DNA of 64,000 nucleotides. Source: Adiantum capillus-veneris (Eukaryota; Streptophyta; Polypodiopsida; Polypodiales; Pteridaceae). Positions 34,081 to 46,202 of the stretch are shown piece after piece (position 1 is the first letter of the stretch; each line of letters starts with the position of its first letter). The stretch lies in assembly GCA_014529385.2 (NCBI GenBank), contig CM043950.1, positions 149,980,945 to 150,044,944 of the forward strand. Direction: 5' to 3'. The position numbers were made by a program, and so were the translations under genes. The notes below the pieces were generated by a model. That model searched no databases. It had not been told where the DNA came from and saw only the letters and a list, made by a program, of their open reading frames with translations.

Positions 34081-36742
34081 TTGAGGTGCTGATTTCCATC
34101 CCAAACAAAAAACTTCTTTCCTCAAAGATCATTCATACTATAGGGTGCCATCAACTATAACTAGTGACAAGGAAACTTCTTGTAAAAATAGATTGCCAAC
34201 AAAGGTGATTAATGTTGAGAATGACTCAACTCATCAACCAGAGTAAAATTCAATCACAAAGTATTGGTGGCCAAGTGGACGGCCAAGGAATATAAATATT
34301 GTAGAGGAATTGATATTGATATAAATTCTCTCTTTCAAATGATATTGTAAAAATCCAAGGGGAATTGTCTGTCAATGGTTTTGGTTCTATCCTAAGTATC
34401 TTTCACATTGCATATCTTCCAAAGCAATATTGAACAAAACATGGGGAAATATTGACCATTTGGTCAATGCAAATTGGTGCAAACCTTTCTCCGGAGAAAG
34501 GGAAAAAATTGTATGAAGCTAGGTAACGAGTGGAACAAGTTGCAAGGGAGTGCACTTTGCCTATTTTAATGACTCCATCTACCAATGAGAATGTGACAGG
34601 GTCATCACATAGCCCAATTCAAAGTGGTTGTTCCAACACTTGAGATGGGCTACAAAAACATTATCGCACAACAATTTCAGTGAAGGAAACTTGCAAAATT
34701 ACTATAGCTCTCGGTTTGAAGGAAAGGGTGATAGAGAAGATTTGTCGACTTAAAGGAGTGAAGGAAGTTTTCAAGGTGGAATCACTTGAGAAGAAAATCA
34801 TTTGAATATGTAAGAGGGTCATATTTTCAAACAAGCAATTTGTTCATGCCCATTATTTCAAGATTGCATTGCACACAAGTGATATTATCTTACATGTAGC
34901 ACATTTACTTTTTATTCTTGCATATTTTAGGCTTCATTCAGAATGAGAATATGTGTATCCACCATGCAGTTATTAGTGGCATATTCCATGCACTTAGTAG
35001 AGAGGACATCTATCCTACCATAGATATGTAATTGAATTCTAAATTGCATTTTCCTACAATGAAACATGTTCACTCTTTTTGGAGTATGTGCAATTTTGGA
35101 ATCCCAACAATGAAAGATTAAGAATAGTACAAATTTTTAACATGATTCTATAATGTATATTCTTTGTATTGCTCATATTACACAGCATTGCTTTGTAATT
35201 TTTTTTACATTGTGCCATAGGGTATGATGTTGTTGAGGTGTCAAGTCAGTGAGTCATCTATTCACGTAAATATTAATCTAAGAGCTTCTCAAATGCTCTT
35301 AAATAGATTTGTGTTCACATTTTATTTTGTTCACCACTCGAAAGATAATGATGTGTGCCACTCTCTCCCCACAATGTCTGGTGATCTTGAGACGTCCATC
35401 AAGTCTACTTGGGATGCCCTGGAGGCCATCCCAATGGTGAATCAACATACAAAAAACAATGGTTTTAATTAAGATATCAATAAAATAGTAGAAATGTGTG
35501 ACCCTTATCAAATGTGCACAGAGCTCAAGATGTGCTCATTGCAAAGCTTGAGCAAAAAGAGGCAATTCAGCATCACTTGTAGGTAGACAACAAAGATCAT
35601 CACAAAAGAGACAAATTAGGAGAAATGAAAGGAACATCTAGGACATGGGGTGAATAATCTCTTACCCCTACAAGAGAGAACTACTATAAAACCAAGGCCC
35701 TCAAGCAGCTAGGGCACATGGTGAATAATATGCTACCTGTATAGAAGACCACTACTACAAAACCGCGGCCTTCAAGTAATTTATTTTGAATAAAACTTAT
35801 AAAGTGATGCCTTATGTACTACAAGTAATATGATATGTATGAATAATGAATGTTCATCTTTTTTATATTTTGTGTGTGTGTGATGTGCATGTGCGTGTGC
35901 GTGTACATGTGTGTGTGTGTGTGTCTTGCCCATTCTCTCTCAATGGAGAGGGTGGAAAGTCATGAAAATAGATCAGATAGGTCATTCTCTATCTTCCTAT
36001 CTCTCTCATATATCCTCTCTCTCAAAAAAGTTCTCTCTAGAATTTGTTTTGGAATTTGCTCGTCCGATTTCAAAAATTTCTTGCTAGAAAATTCTCGCAA
36101 AACAAAACCCCCTATAGTGACTTATTCACTTCTCTTAATGTTGTCCCCAATTGGAATACTGTCATGAACATTTCTCTCACCCATGCTCTCAATGCACACA
36201 ACCCTGGCTAACAAGCAAGCAAAGTATATGCTTGAGGCTTGGCCTCTCACTATGAAAACTGCAAGAAGAGACTCCAATAACCAAGAAAATACCCCACACA
36301 CACACTCAAGGTATGAAGAAATGGCTATGACACACAGAAAATCATCTCATCCACATCATGCTCACTCTCTCCCTCACCTTCCATGGATCTGGAAAGAAAT
36401 CACATAGAGAAGAGAGAAGCGAGTTTGAAAAATGGAGGAAGCATGCACACATGAAGGAGTCGTGTATAACTTCCTCAACCTCCAAACCACTTTTTCTTGA
36501 TATTCTAAAGCTTGAATGTTTACATCTTTTTTGGCGAAGGTCAAAGAACCATTTATCTTTGAACTAGAAAGCTAGAATAAGATCCTATCACCCTTCAATT
36601 TTGGGATACAAACACATACATTGGACATGGAATTTACAAGTGTGCAGACCTGCTAATATGCCAAGCCAATTTACAAGGCATTTTACAATAGGAATCGCAT
36701 GATTTACAAGATCTTGTAGCCAAATTGCTAGATTTGTGTCCA
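34081..36742. other. No gene recognised
   Basis: AT-rich, low-complexity intergenic-type sequence. It includes a (GT)n-rich run at 35870-35925. Open frames (for example 35224-35472 plus, 35299-35511 minus) overlap on opposite strands and match nothing I know. Confidence 0.4.
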
Positions 36743-36747
36743 TGTTT

Positions 36748-36974
36748 GTTACCATATACATGTGGTAGTGATGTGTGTGAACACACTAGGACCGCCGGGG
36801 CATTTTTTTCCCTCTTTAGGAGTTTTTTTCCCCCGTGCATTGTATATACGCCCATCACTCTAGGGCTATCTATCTTTCCATTGCACACTAAGTAACACAC
36901 TCTCTATTGTGTGCTTTGAGCTTCCTTCGTCTTCTCCAAGCTGTGTGTGTTTCTCTGCAATCCTAATTCCAACA
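36748..36974 (+). repeat. 5' LTR of Copia element 2
   Basis: Starts TGTTACCATATACATG and ends AATTCCAACA. It contains CATTGTATATACGCCC, a TATA-like core at about 36838. It differs from the 3' LTR mainly in homopolymer lengths (T and C runs) and a few substitutions. Confidence 0.95.
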
Positions 36975-36976
36975 AT

Positions 36977-36988
36977 TGGTATCAGAGC
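36977..36988 (+). promoter_or_regulatory. Primer-binding site (initiator Met-tRNA)
   Basis: TGGTATCAGAGC begins two bases after the 5' LTR. It is complementary to the 3' end of plant tRNA-iMet. Confidence 0.95.
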
Positions 36989-37336
36989 AGGTCACGTCCT
37001 CCCGGGCTTAGTCGCCAGCTGCTCCAGCACACGCCTGCTCACTTTCTCCGATTTCAGTGAGCTTTGGCAAGCATTCGCAGGTCGACAAATTTTTTGGGAG
37101 AGCTCGAACAGCTCGGTCTGCTCAGAATTTTGATTTGGGCTCATTTCGGCCTCCGTTTCCACTACGGGCAGTACTGCACAGGTTATTTCGTCATTTTGTG
37201 CAGATTTTCTGTCAGTGCCGTTTTCTGCATAACAGGTGCCTTATAGTCTTCTACGGTTTGTGCTATATAGCACAAGTTGTTCCCGCTCCATTTCTCCTAT
37301 TTTCGGGCAGTTTTCACATCAGGTGCAGCATTTACC

Positions 37337-40300
37337 ATGGCTGACAACAACAACACAGATGTGTTCAAGATGTTTGCTGCTGAGGACAGGTTGGATGGGG
37401 ACAACTACCCTATGTGGGCTTATATGATGCAACACGTTCTTGTGTCAAAGGTGTCTGGAACATTGTGCAGGGCATTGATGTACGTCCTGGTTCTGAAGAT
37501 GTAGGCGATATTGAGGATGTTGCAGGTCTTGCTGCAAGGATTGCAGCTGTTAGAGTTGTTTTGCCTACAGCAGAACAAGCTCGTTGGGATGTTAAGGATG
37601 CGCAGGCTCATGCATTGATTGCGTTGTCTGTGAAGCGCACCATTATTCCTCACATCCGTTCAGCAAAATCTGCAAAACAGGCTTGGGATATTCTAGCAGG
37701 TCTTTATGCAAGCCGCAATGAGGCTAAAATTGCTTTGCTGCGTAAAAAGCTAGAGTCGAAGATTATGCATGAGGAAGATGATATGGACACTTTCCTTGCT
37801 AGTGTCAAGGATATCAATGAGCAACTCATTTCTGCAGGTGAAGTCATTTCTGACAGTTCCCTTGTGCAGACTGTTCTTGATGCCTTACCAGATTCCTACC
37901 AGACTTTTGCTAGTACTTGGAGACTGATGACCCAAGGAAATCCTGAAGTTGTCAAGTTTGATGCATTATGCACATTGCTGTTGCAAGAGTCACTTTCTAG
38001 AAAAAACAGGACTAGGCAGCATGCAGTTGAACAGGCTTTTATTGCTTCTCAAAGAAAGGGTGGTAACAGTAATGCAGCCACTTCTTATGGTTCTGCTGCG
38101 AGTGGCAAAATTTCTGTTCCTAATGCTTCTGCTGGCAGCACTTCGTCTGGCAATTCTGGTGATAAGGGCAAAAAGAAGATGCGTTGCCATTATTGTAAAG
38201 CCAATGATCACTTGATCAAGTCGTGTCCTAAGTTGAAGGCCAAAGAGGCTAAGAAGAAAGAGGGTGGTTCCACTGCAAATGCTGGTTCCACTACAAATGC
38301 AGCCATTGTTGAGTCTTCTGTGAAAGGAGATTGTGATGCTGATGTTGATGCAGAATGGGCTTTTAGCGCAGAGTGCACTTACAATCCTGCTGTCCATGAT
38401 GCATGCTTGTCAGTTGCTGCAGATTCACATGTGTGGTATTTCGACAGTGGTGCTACAAAGCACATTACCTCACATCGTGAATTGTTTACCTCTCTCGAGT
38501 CTGTCCCTCATGGGAATTCAGTCACTTGTGCCAACAACGCCTCTTATCCAGTTCAGGGAGTTGGAAAGATTGTGCTCACTGCTGCTAATGGCAGTTCCTT
38601 CACACTTGTTGATGCACTTTATGTACCTGGGATCAAGAAGAATCTCTTGTCTGTATCCGCACTTGCTAGACTTGGACTTGTAGTCAAATTTGTGGATGAC
38701 AGATGTACAGTTCATGATCTCAGTTTTGGTGATGAAATTGTTGCATCTGGGCTTTTGTGCCGTGGGCTGTATAAGCTCACTTTGTATGACAAGTGTGGAC
38801 AAAATTTTGCAAATGCTGTTGCAGATTCAAGGGCTATTTCAGATGCAAAACTTTGGCATGCACGTTTTGGTCATCTGAATTTTGCCAGTTTGCTGCGTTT
38901 GCAGAAATCTGATATGGTTGCTTCTTTGCCGCCTCTTGAAGCACCTATCAAACATGTTTGTGAAGGCTGTATTCTGGGTAAAATGCAGCGTTCTAAGTTT
39001 CCAAAGGATGGTTCAGTTAGGGCCACATGCAGGTTGCAGCTTGTGCATAGTGACGTTTGTGGGCCCATGCAAACTCCGTCCTTGGGCAATTACCTGTACT
39101 TCGTGACTTTCATTGATGATTACTCCAGGCATGCGTGGGTATTTCCGCTTAAAGCGAAGTCCGAAGTTTTTATGTGCTTCAAACAATTTTTGGCTATGGC
39201 TGAAAATGTCTCAAAATGTACTATGGGCACCCTCCGTTCCGATCGAGGGGGGGAGTATATGTCTCATGAATTTAATGCATTTCTGGCTAGTCGTGGGATA
39301 AAACACCAATGTACAGTGCCTTATACACCTCAGCAAAATGGTGTTGCTGAGAGGAAAAACAGGTCACTAACGGAAATGGCACGATGTATGGTCAAAAGTC
39401 AAGCTTTGCCGCATTCTTTTTGGCTTGAGGCCATCATGTGTGCCACTTATGTACTTAACAGGTGTCCTACGAAAGCTTTGCAGTCTATTACTCCATATGA
39501 AGCATGGCATGATAGAAAACCTTCTATTGAGCACATGCGTGTTTTTGGCTGTTTGGCATATGCTTTGGTGCCACAAGTGCAGCGCAGAAAATTGGATGAT
39601 AAGGCTGTCAAATGTATATTTTTGTTGGTTATAGTGCTGAAAGCAAAGGTTACAGGTTGTATCATCCGCAAAAACGTATTTTGGTTTCACGGGATGTAGT
39701 GTTTGTGGAAGATTCTGTTCAACCCTTGCTGTCATGTACTAGAGACAGTAATGTAAGCTCACAGGACATTTATGACACTTTGTTGCCTCTTTTCAGTGGT
39801 GGAAATACGAATGTAAGTTCCAATGAGGCAAATGTACAGCCTATGGGGGTTTCTGAAAATGTTTTAGAACAGCCTATTACTGATGCAGATGTACATGATG
39901 TACTTGATGAGGAAAGGGCTGAAAATGAGCAGGCTAGAGGTATGCCAAAATGGCTGGTGCACACTTTGCGTGACAGTAAATTGGTTGCACCTTTATCTAG
40001 TCGTACTCGTTCAGGCTCTCGCCATGCATCTTATGCATCAGATTGTTATGCTTTGGCTGTGTCTAGTTTACATGATGTTGAGGAGCCTCTGTCTTTTGAT
40101 GAAGCACAGAATTCAGAAAATTGGATTGCTGCCATGAAATCAGAATATGATGCACTTATAGAGAATGACACATGGACTTTATGTGATTTGCCTCCTGGCA
40201 AAAAGGCCATTGGTACGAAGTGGGTTTACAAGTTGAAACGCAAGCCGGATGGTGAGATCGATCGCCATAAGGCTCGACTTGTTGCAAAGGGTTATGCACA

Positions 40301-41640
40301 CAAAAAGGCATAGATTATGAAGAGACTTTTGCTCCCACTTGTCGTATGACTACTGTGCGTTTTCTATGTGCATTGGCAGCTCATTTTGGTTGGGATGTAC
40401 ATCAATCAGACATTGTTACTGCTTTCTTGAATGGTGACATATTTGAGGAAGTTTATGTAACGCAGCCTCGCGGTTTTGTCATAAAAGGACAGAGGGACAA
40501 AGTGTGCAAATGTAAGAAGGCTTTGTATGGGTTGAAGCAATCTCCTCGTGCTTGGTATGAGAAAGCTGACACTCATTGGTTAAACGAGGCTTTTGTAACA
40601 GTCCAACAGAAAGCACATTGTATGTAAAGCGTGAGGATGATGTATTTCTCATTGTGGTTCTTTATGTTGATGATTTGCTGATCACTGGACCAAATGAGAG
40701 ACATATTGCTGAATTTAAGGCTGATTTGAATGCTACTTTCAAGATGAAAGATTTGGGGCTGTTGCATCATTACTTGGGTATACAGTTTAAGCAGTGTGAT
40801 GGTGGTATTGCCTTGTGTCAGAAAAGTTACATAGAGACATTGCTATGTAAGTTTGGACTTGAGGATTGCAAACCTATTGCCACTCCCATGGAAACAGGTT
40901 TGAAGTTGAGTCTACATGATGCTGGCGATCCTTCTGATGTCACTCTTTACCAAACTGCTGTTGGTTGCCTCATTTATGTATGCAACACGAGGCCAGATAT
41001 TCAGTTTGCAGTCTCGCAGGTCAGCAGATTTATGCATAGCCCAGGGTCTAAGCATTGGCAGGCTGTCAAGAGGATTTTCCGCTACCTTAGTGGCACTTTA
41101 CATCTTGGCTTGTTTTATCCCAAGGGGGGATCATTGCCGCCAGACTTACATGCTTTTTCGGACTCAGATTGGGCTGGTTGTTTTGACACGCGAGTGTCCA
41201 CAAGTGGTTTTTGTTTCATGCTTGGCAGTTCATGTATATCATGGTTGAGCAAGAAGCAACCTACTGTGGCCACTTTGAGTTGTGAGGCTGAGTACAGGGC
41301 AGTCTTCACAGCTACAGTTGAGTGTGTATGGCTCAGACGCCTTATGGCTGACTTGGGTGTTGGACAGGACACTGCCAACACTATCTACACTGACAGTCAG
41401 AGCGCATTGGCAGTTGCAAGGAACCCAGTTTTTCATGCTCGCACAAAGCACATTGAGGTGCATTACCACTATGTCAGGGAGAGGCTCTCAGCAAGAGAGA
41501 TCAGCTTGGCTTATGTGCCAACACAGGACAACCTTGCAGATTTTCACAAAGGCATTGTCTCGTGAGAAGCTTGAAGCTTTCCGCAAAGCTTTGGGCTTAC
41601 TCCCTTTGTGGACTGATCCTGTCCTCAGGGCATGGCACTT
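37337..41640 (+). pseudogene. Copia gag-pol polyprotein with frameshifts
   Basis: The start is the ATG at 37337 (MADNNNTDVFKMFAAEDRLD). The frame shifts near 37445 into a 760-codon stretch with gag (UBN2-type: AKQAWDILAGLY), zinc knuckle CHYCKANDHLIKSC, protease WYFDSGATKHIT, integrase HHCC (WHARFGHLN..CEGCILGKM) and the D-D-E core (VTFIDDYSRHAWVF, RSDRGGEY, PQQNGVAERKN). Shifts follow near 39615, 40303, 40575, 41540 and 41600. RT carries KWVYKLKRKPDGEIDRHKA and VVLYVDDLLITG; RNase H carries SDSDWAGC, CEAEYRAV and DSQSALAVARNPVFHARTK. All catalytic motifs are present. Every lesion seen is a one-base indel with no nonsense substitution noticed, which fits either very recent decay or assembly indel error. 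Confidence 0.9.
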
Positions 41641-41679
41641 CCTTTTACTCATGTGCCAGCTCTCGTTCACCGCATCACT

Positions 41680-41691
41680 CCAGGGGGGATT
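41680..41691 (+). promoter_or_regulatory. Polypurine tract of Copia element 2
   Basis: CAGGGGGGATT immediately before the 3' LTR start TGTTACC at 41692. Confidence 0.85.
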
Positions 41692-41917
41692 TGTTACCAT
41701 ATACATGTGGTAGTGATGTGTGTGAACACACTAGGACCGCCGGGCATTTTTTTCCCTCTTTAGGAGTTTTTTTTCCCCGTGCATTGTATATACGCCCATC
41801 ACTCTAGGGCTATCTATCTTTCCATTGCACACTAAGTAACACACTTCTATTGTGTGCTTTGAGCTTCCTTCGTCTTCTCCAAGCTGTGTGTGTTTCTCTG
41901 CAACCCTAATTCCAACA
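41692..41917 (+). repeat. 3' LTR of Copia element 2
   Basis: 226 bp, near-identical to 36748-36974, followed directly by the ATGTT target duplication. Confidence 0.95.
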
Positions 41918-41922
41918 ATGTT

Positions 41923-42989
41923 GACCATTAGAAAGTGCCAAAATTGCTCGCATTTGGGTGTCATTATGTCACGTGTCAACAATGTTTCGTATCCAGTTCA
42001 ATGTGTAATGAAACTTGAGTAATTGACTGTCACTACTATCACTTCAAAATAATCAAAATAAGAGATTTACAACATAATAACATAAACATAAGTAGAAAAT
42101 TACAGAGGAAGGAAAACAGAGAAGGCACAATATTGAGGGTCAGAATGGCCACTCTCCCATAGGGATTTTTTTATTATTGAAGCTTGTATAATGAAGATAA
42201 ATATAATCATGATATATCAACTTTCCCATAAGGTGGCCTTTTTGTTGTGCCGACATAATGGCCTTCTCTGATCAAGCCAACAATTTCAGAATTTTCAACT
42301 ATCTATCTTCGTCCTCCTATAGAAGCATCACAAAAATGCAGAAAAATATTAGATACATGTGCATTTTTATCTTTACCATAGATGTTTAGAGCTCAAAGAG
42401 AAATTTCTTTTGAGTCTTGGGTTGCACGATTCTCACAACCAAAGATCAAGCTATGGTTGTGTTTGTGCAGGGCTATCTTGCAAGGGTGACAACATACATC
42501 TCTGATCCAGAGAGTCCTTTGCATGCAAAAACTCCCTTGTTTCTTTTCTTAGAGCTTTTGGATTATCTTAATAGCTTCCTCTCATCTTTTTCAACCAAAC
42601 TTAAGCTAAATTTCCAAAACGTGTGCGAGTATATAACCTTAAAGCAAGCACTTAACGTTCACAAATTTCACAATCGAGAATAATTGTCCTCTTTAAGAAA
42701 ATGTCAAAAAGAACAGCTTCTTTTTTGAAACGTTTTTGAAAGCACACTTGCTTTTACAAGGCAAACTACTTTTGAAGTATATTCTAAACATAATATTCAT
42801 AAAAAGAATTCATAATTTAGAAAGAGTATAATTGGTGATATTACTTCTCCCTTGAAATCATAGTCGTCTTCACTACGAGTTGCTTATCTTTTGGAGGTCT
42901 TTGAGTCCCTTTTTGAATGTTCTAAGTTTTGTGCTCTTGAACTCTGACATGACCATGTCTTTTGATGATGGATAAGCATAGAGCATAGA

Positions 42990-43026
<37 letters not shown>

Positions 43027-43887
43027 TTCATGGAACCAACCAACTAGGCAATGAGTTACATTATAATACAATGGGGACTAGGTGCTTCTTATATACTAGC
43101 CTGGAGGCCTTAAGTACCCCTCTCATCAAATTTCTCTATCCAGAAGCATGCCAAATAATAAGTACCTAGAGACAATTAGTTTAGGATCACATTGGGCCAC
43201 TCACTTCAGATGCTATATTTTCAACACGCTCTCTACAAATCATATTGGATATATATAGGAATATCAAGTCGATGAAGAAGCTACCGTGGACACCCCAACA
43301 ATTGAAAACTACTTCCTACCACCAACCTTTTACCTTAAATGATTATGAGCATCAATTACCTCACACAAAAATGAAATGTTTACACTATGTTCCAAAATCC
43401 CCATTTCTCAGTTGTGAACACATCACGTCCAAAATTTCCTAGACAATGAACTTTTGGAATACATCTTGTCCATAATCTTCAACAACAATGGATGTTACGC
43501 ACAATCATAGTGCTTTGTATCAATCACCTTTGTTCTTTGCAAGAGATGCATGTGTCTTGAACTCTCACTTATCATGGGTTCAAAAACTGATAACTTGAAC
43601 TCCAACACATGGGTTAAAATAATTTATAGGGAGCTCTTTTCCCCCCAGTTTGCTGCTCACAAGGCTCTTGCTAGCTAATAAAGAATAAGGCAGTATCGGT
43701 CAAACCTGACTAGAAATCTGGCATTTGGCCACATGGCTATGCCACCACATGTGCCATACCAATCTCCTTGGTGGAATCTATATCATTGCTATCCCTATCA
43801 AGATTGCCTTTTCCTTTGGATTTACATTTCGGAGCCAAATGAGTCATCAAATTCCTTGAGAACTTCAATGGTGCAAAGGCCACTAGC
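41923..43887. other. No gene; (GA)n at 42991-43023
   Basis: About 2 kb between the two Copia relatives. It contains a GA microsatellite and short frames on both strands without recognisable product. The plus-strand frame at 42417-42683 has no supporting homology known to me. Confidence 0.45.
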
Positions 43888-44965
43888 TATTGGAATTAGG
43901 GTTGTAGAGAAACACACACAACTTGGAGAAGATGAAGGAAGCTCAAGGCACACAATAGAGAGTGTGTTACTTAGTGTGCAATGGAAAGATAGATAGACCT
44001 AGAGTGATGGGCGTATATACAATGCTCGGGGGAAAAAACCTCCTAAAGAGGGAAAAAATGTTCCGACGGTCCTAGTGTGTTCACACACATCACTACCACA
44101 TGTATATGGTAACAAATCCCCCCTGGAGTGATGCGGTGAACGAGAGCTGGCACATGAGTAAAGGGAGGTGCCATGCCCTGAGGACATGATTAGTCCACAA
44201 AGGGGATTAAGCCCAAAGCTTTGTGAAAAGCTTCAAGCTTCTCACGAGACAATGCCTTTGTGAAAATATCTGCGAGGTTGTCCTGTGTTGGCACATAAGC
44301 CAAGTTGATCTCTCCTGCTGAGAGCCTGTCCATGACATAGTGGTAATGCACATCAATGTTCTTTGTGCGAGCATGAAAAACTGGTTTCCTTGCAACTTCC
44401 AATGTGCTCTAACTGTTAGTGTATATAGTGTTGGTAGTCTCTTGTCCAACACCCAAATCAGCCATAAGGCGTCTGAGCCATACACACTCAACCATAGTTG
44501 TGAATATTGCCTTGTACTTTGCCTCACAACTCAAAGTGGCCACAGTAGGTTGCTTCTTGATCAACCATGATATACATGAACTGTCAAGCATGAAACAAAA
44601 CCACTTGTGGACACTCACGTGTCAAAACAACCAGCCCAATCTGAGTCCAAAAAAGCATGTAAATCTGGCGGCAATGATCCCCCCTTGGGATAAAACAAGC
44701 CAAGATGTAAAGTGCCACTAAGGTAGCGAAAAATCCTCTTGACAGCCTGCCAATGCTTAGACCCTGGGCTGTGCATAAATCTGCTGACCTATGAGACTGC
44801 AAATTGAATATCCGGCCTCGTGCTACATACATAAATGAGGTAGCCAACAACAGTTTGATAAAGAGTGACATCAACAGGATCGCCAGCATCATGTAGACTC
44901 AACTTCAAACCTATTTCCATGGGAGTGGCAATAGGTTTGCAGTCCAAACTTACATAGCTGTCAAA
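43888..44965 (-). pseudogene. Copia element 3: 3' LTR and RNase H/RT end, truncated
   Basis: Minus-strand relative of Copia element 2. The 3' LTR (43888-44114, 227 bp) is preceded by a CAGGGGGGATT tract. The coding remnant (44115-44965) carries RNase H motifs (CISWLIKKQPTVATLSCEAK, FHARTKNIDVHYHYV, DNLADIFTKALSREKLEAFH) and the end of RT (FIKLLLA-type frame shift, CNTRPDIQFA equivalent). It stops about 850 bases upstream of the LTR; everything 5' of the RT C-terminus is missing. Several shifts and substitutions make it clearly older than element 2. Unlike element 2, its LADIFTKAL stretch is in frame. Confidence 0.85.
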
Positions 44966-45059
44966 GAGCTTTCACATATGAACACAATGAAGCAAGCAAC
45001 ACTTCAAACGGACACTTCCTAAGGGAGTTATGAGATTGGGAAAGAAGAATGAGAGTACA

Positions 45060-45275
45060 TAGTTCTCTGTAGAAACGTCATATGCTTATTATCCAAAAAC
45101 TTACAAAAATTGACCTTTACACCTTAGCCAAAGGTTTTTAGTAAAAATGGGCAATCTTCTAACTCTTTTATATCCTAGGGATTCACTGATACAATTTATA
45201 ACATTTATCCCTACTTCATCTGGCTCATAATCACATAATCCTTTACATGTTTGATCCAAGAATCAATAAATTACA
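45060..45275 (-). mobile_element. LTR fragment of the A/C Gypsy family
   Basis: Plus-strand TTATTATCCAAAAACTTACA, ACCTTAGCCAAAGGTTTTT and TCTGGCTCATAATCAC correspond to 50066-50220 inside element C's LTR, in the same orientation. Only about 200 bases are recognisable. It may be the residue of the 3' LTR of the element that left gag relic B. Confidence 0.6.
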
Positions 45276-45284
45276 AAAGTGTAT

Positions 45285-45286
<2 letters not shown>

Positions 45287-45369
<83 letters not shown>
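45287..45369. repeat. (CT)n microsatellite
   Basis: About 41 CT units without interruption. Confidence 0.95.
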
Positions 45370-45371
<2 letters not shown>

Positions 45372-46202
45372 GTGATCTCAGTTTAGCTTGGACGGGCATG
45401 GAACTCGGATTTTGTAGATCTTTGAAGCCTATGAGCAAAGGTGGATGACCATAGGAGTGGCCGCTTGCATGGAGAGGGAACCACAACGCATTGGCATGAA
45501 GTCAAGAGTAGAGTACCTAGGTGAGGTATTTCAAGGGAGAGGAGTCATCATCATCAAATCACACCAACACTCCGTGGCCCACACAAGGTGCTAGGTTGTT
45601 GCTTTTCCCCGGCCTGTCGCATGGGTCGCTGCTACAACCATCTTTCTTTTTTTCCTAAATTTTTAAGGGTGGGCACCTTAATTTGGGCACCCCCTTAGTT
45701 AAGGGCATTAGCCCATGGCAAATCTTCCCTTGACAAGCTTGTGCATGAGAATGGCATGTGGTGTTTCCAAATTGCAATTGGTACAAATACATAAGAGGAA
45801 AAAACTTATAGAATTTGTGTAAGTTCAAAAAACTCAATAAATTTCAAGCATAGGTGAAGACAATAGGTCTATCAATACGTTAGAGTCCATAGCCTTTCTT
45901 GAGGAGAGTTTTTGTGATGGCACCGCCTTCACATCCGACTTGGCTTCATACTCTCCCATATATGAGGGTAAGGTTCTCAAAGATTGAGGTTGACTCTCTA
46001 AAGATTGTACTCATCCCCTATCACCCCAATTTGAGCGAATATCTAGGTATGCTTGAAGTCTTGCCTCGAACTCCTCAATAGGTGGAAGAAAGACATCCCT
46101 CCCCTTACTGGTTTGATTAACTCTCTAGCTCAACCGGTTTGCCTCATTTGCTTCTTGTATTTGTCTCCAAATCTCATATAAGCCATCATCTTCTTTGTAG
46201 GT
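45370..46202. other. No gene recognised
   Basis: Between the LTR scrap and gag relic B. It may be decayed internal element sequence; no frame or motif is supported. Confidence 0.35.

Larger units (their letters stand above)
36748..41917 (+). mobile_element. Copia element 2, near-complete LTR retrotransposon
   Basis: A 5.17-kb Ty1/Copia element flanked by the perfect 5-bp target-site duplication ATGTT (36743-36747 and 41918-41922). LTRs of 227 and 226 bp with TG..CA ends (TGTTACCATATAC.. ..CTAATTCCAACA) differ at only a few positions. The order is LTR, Met-tRNA PBS, gag, protease, integrase, RT, RNase H, polypurine tract, LTR. The nearly identical LTRs indicate a recent insertion. A truncated inverted relative lies at 43888-44965. 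Confidence 0.95.
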
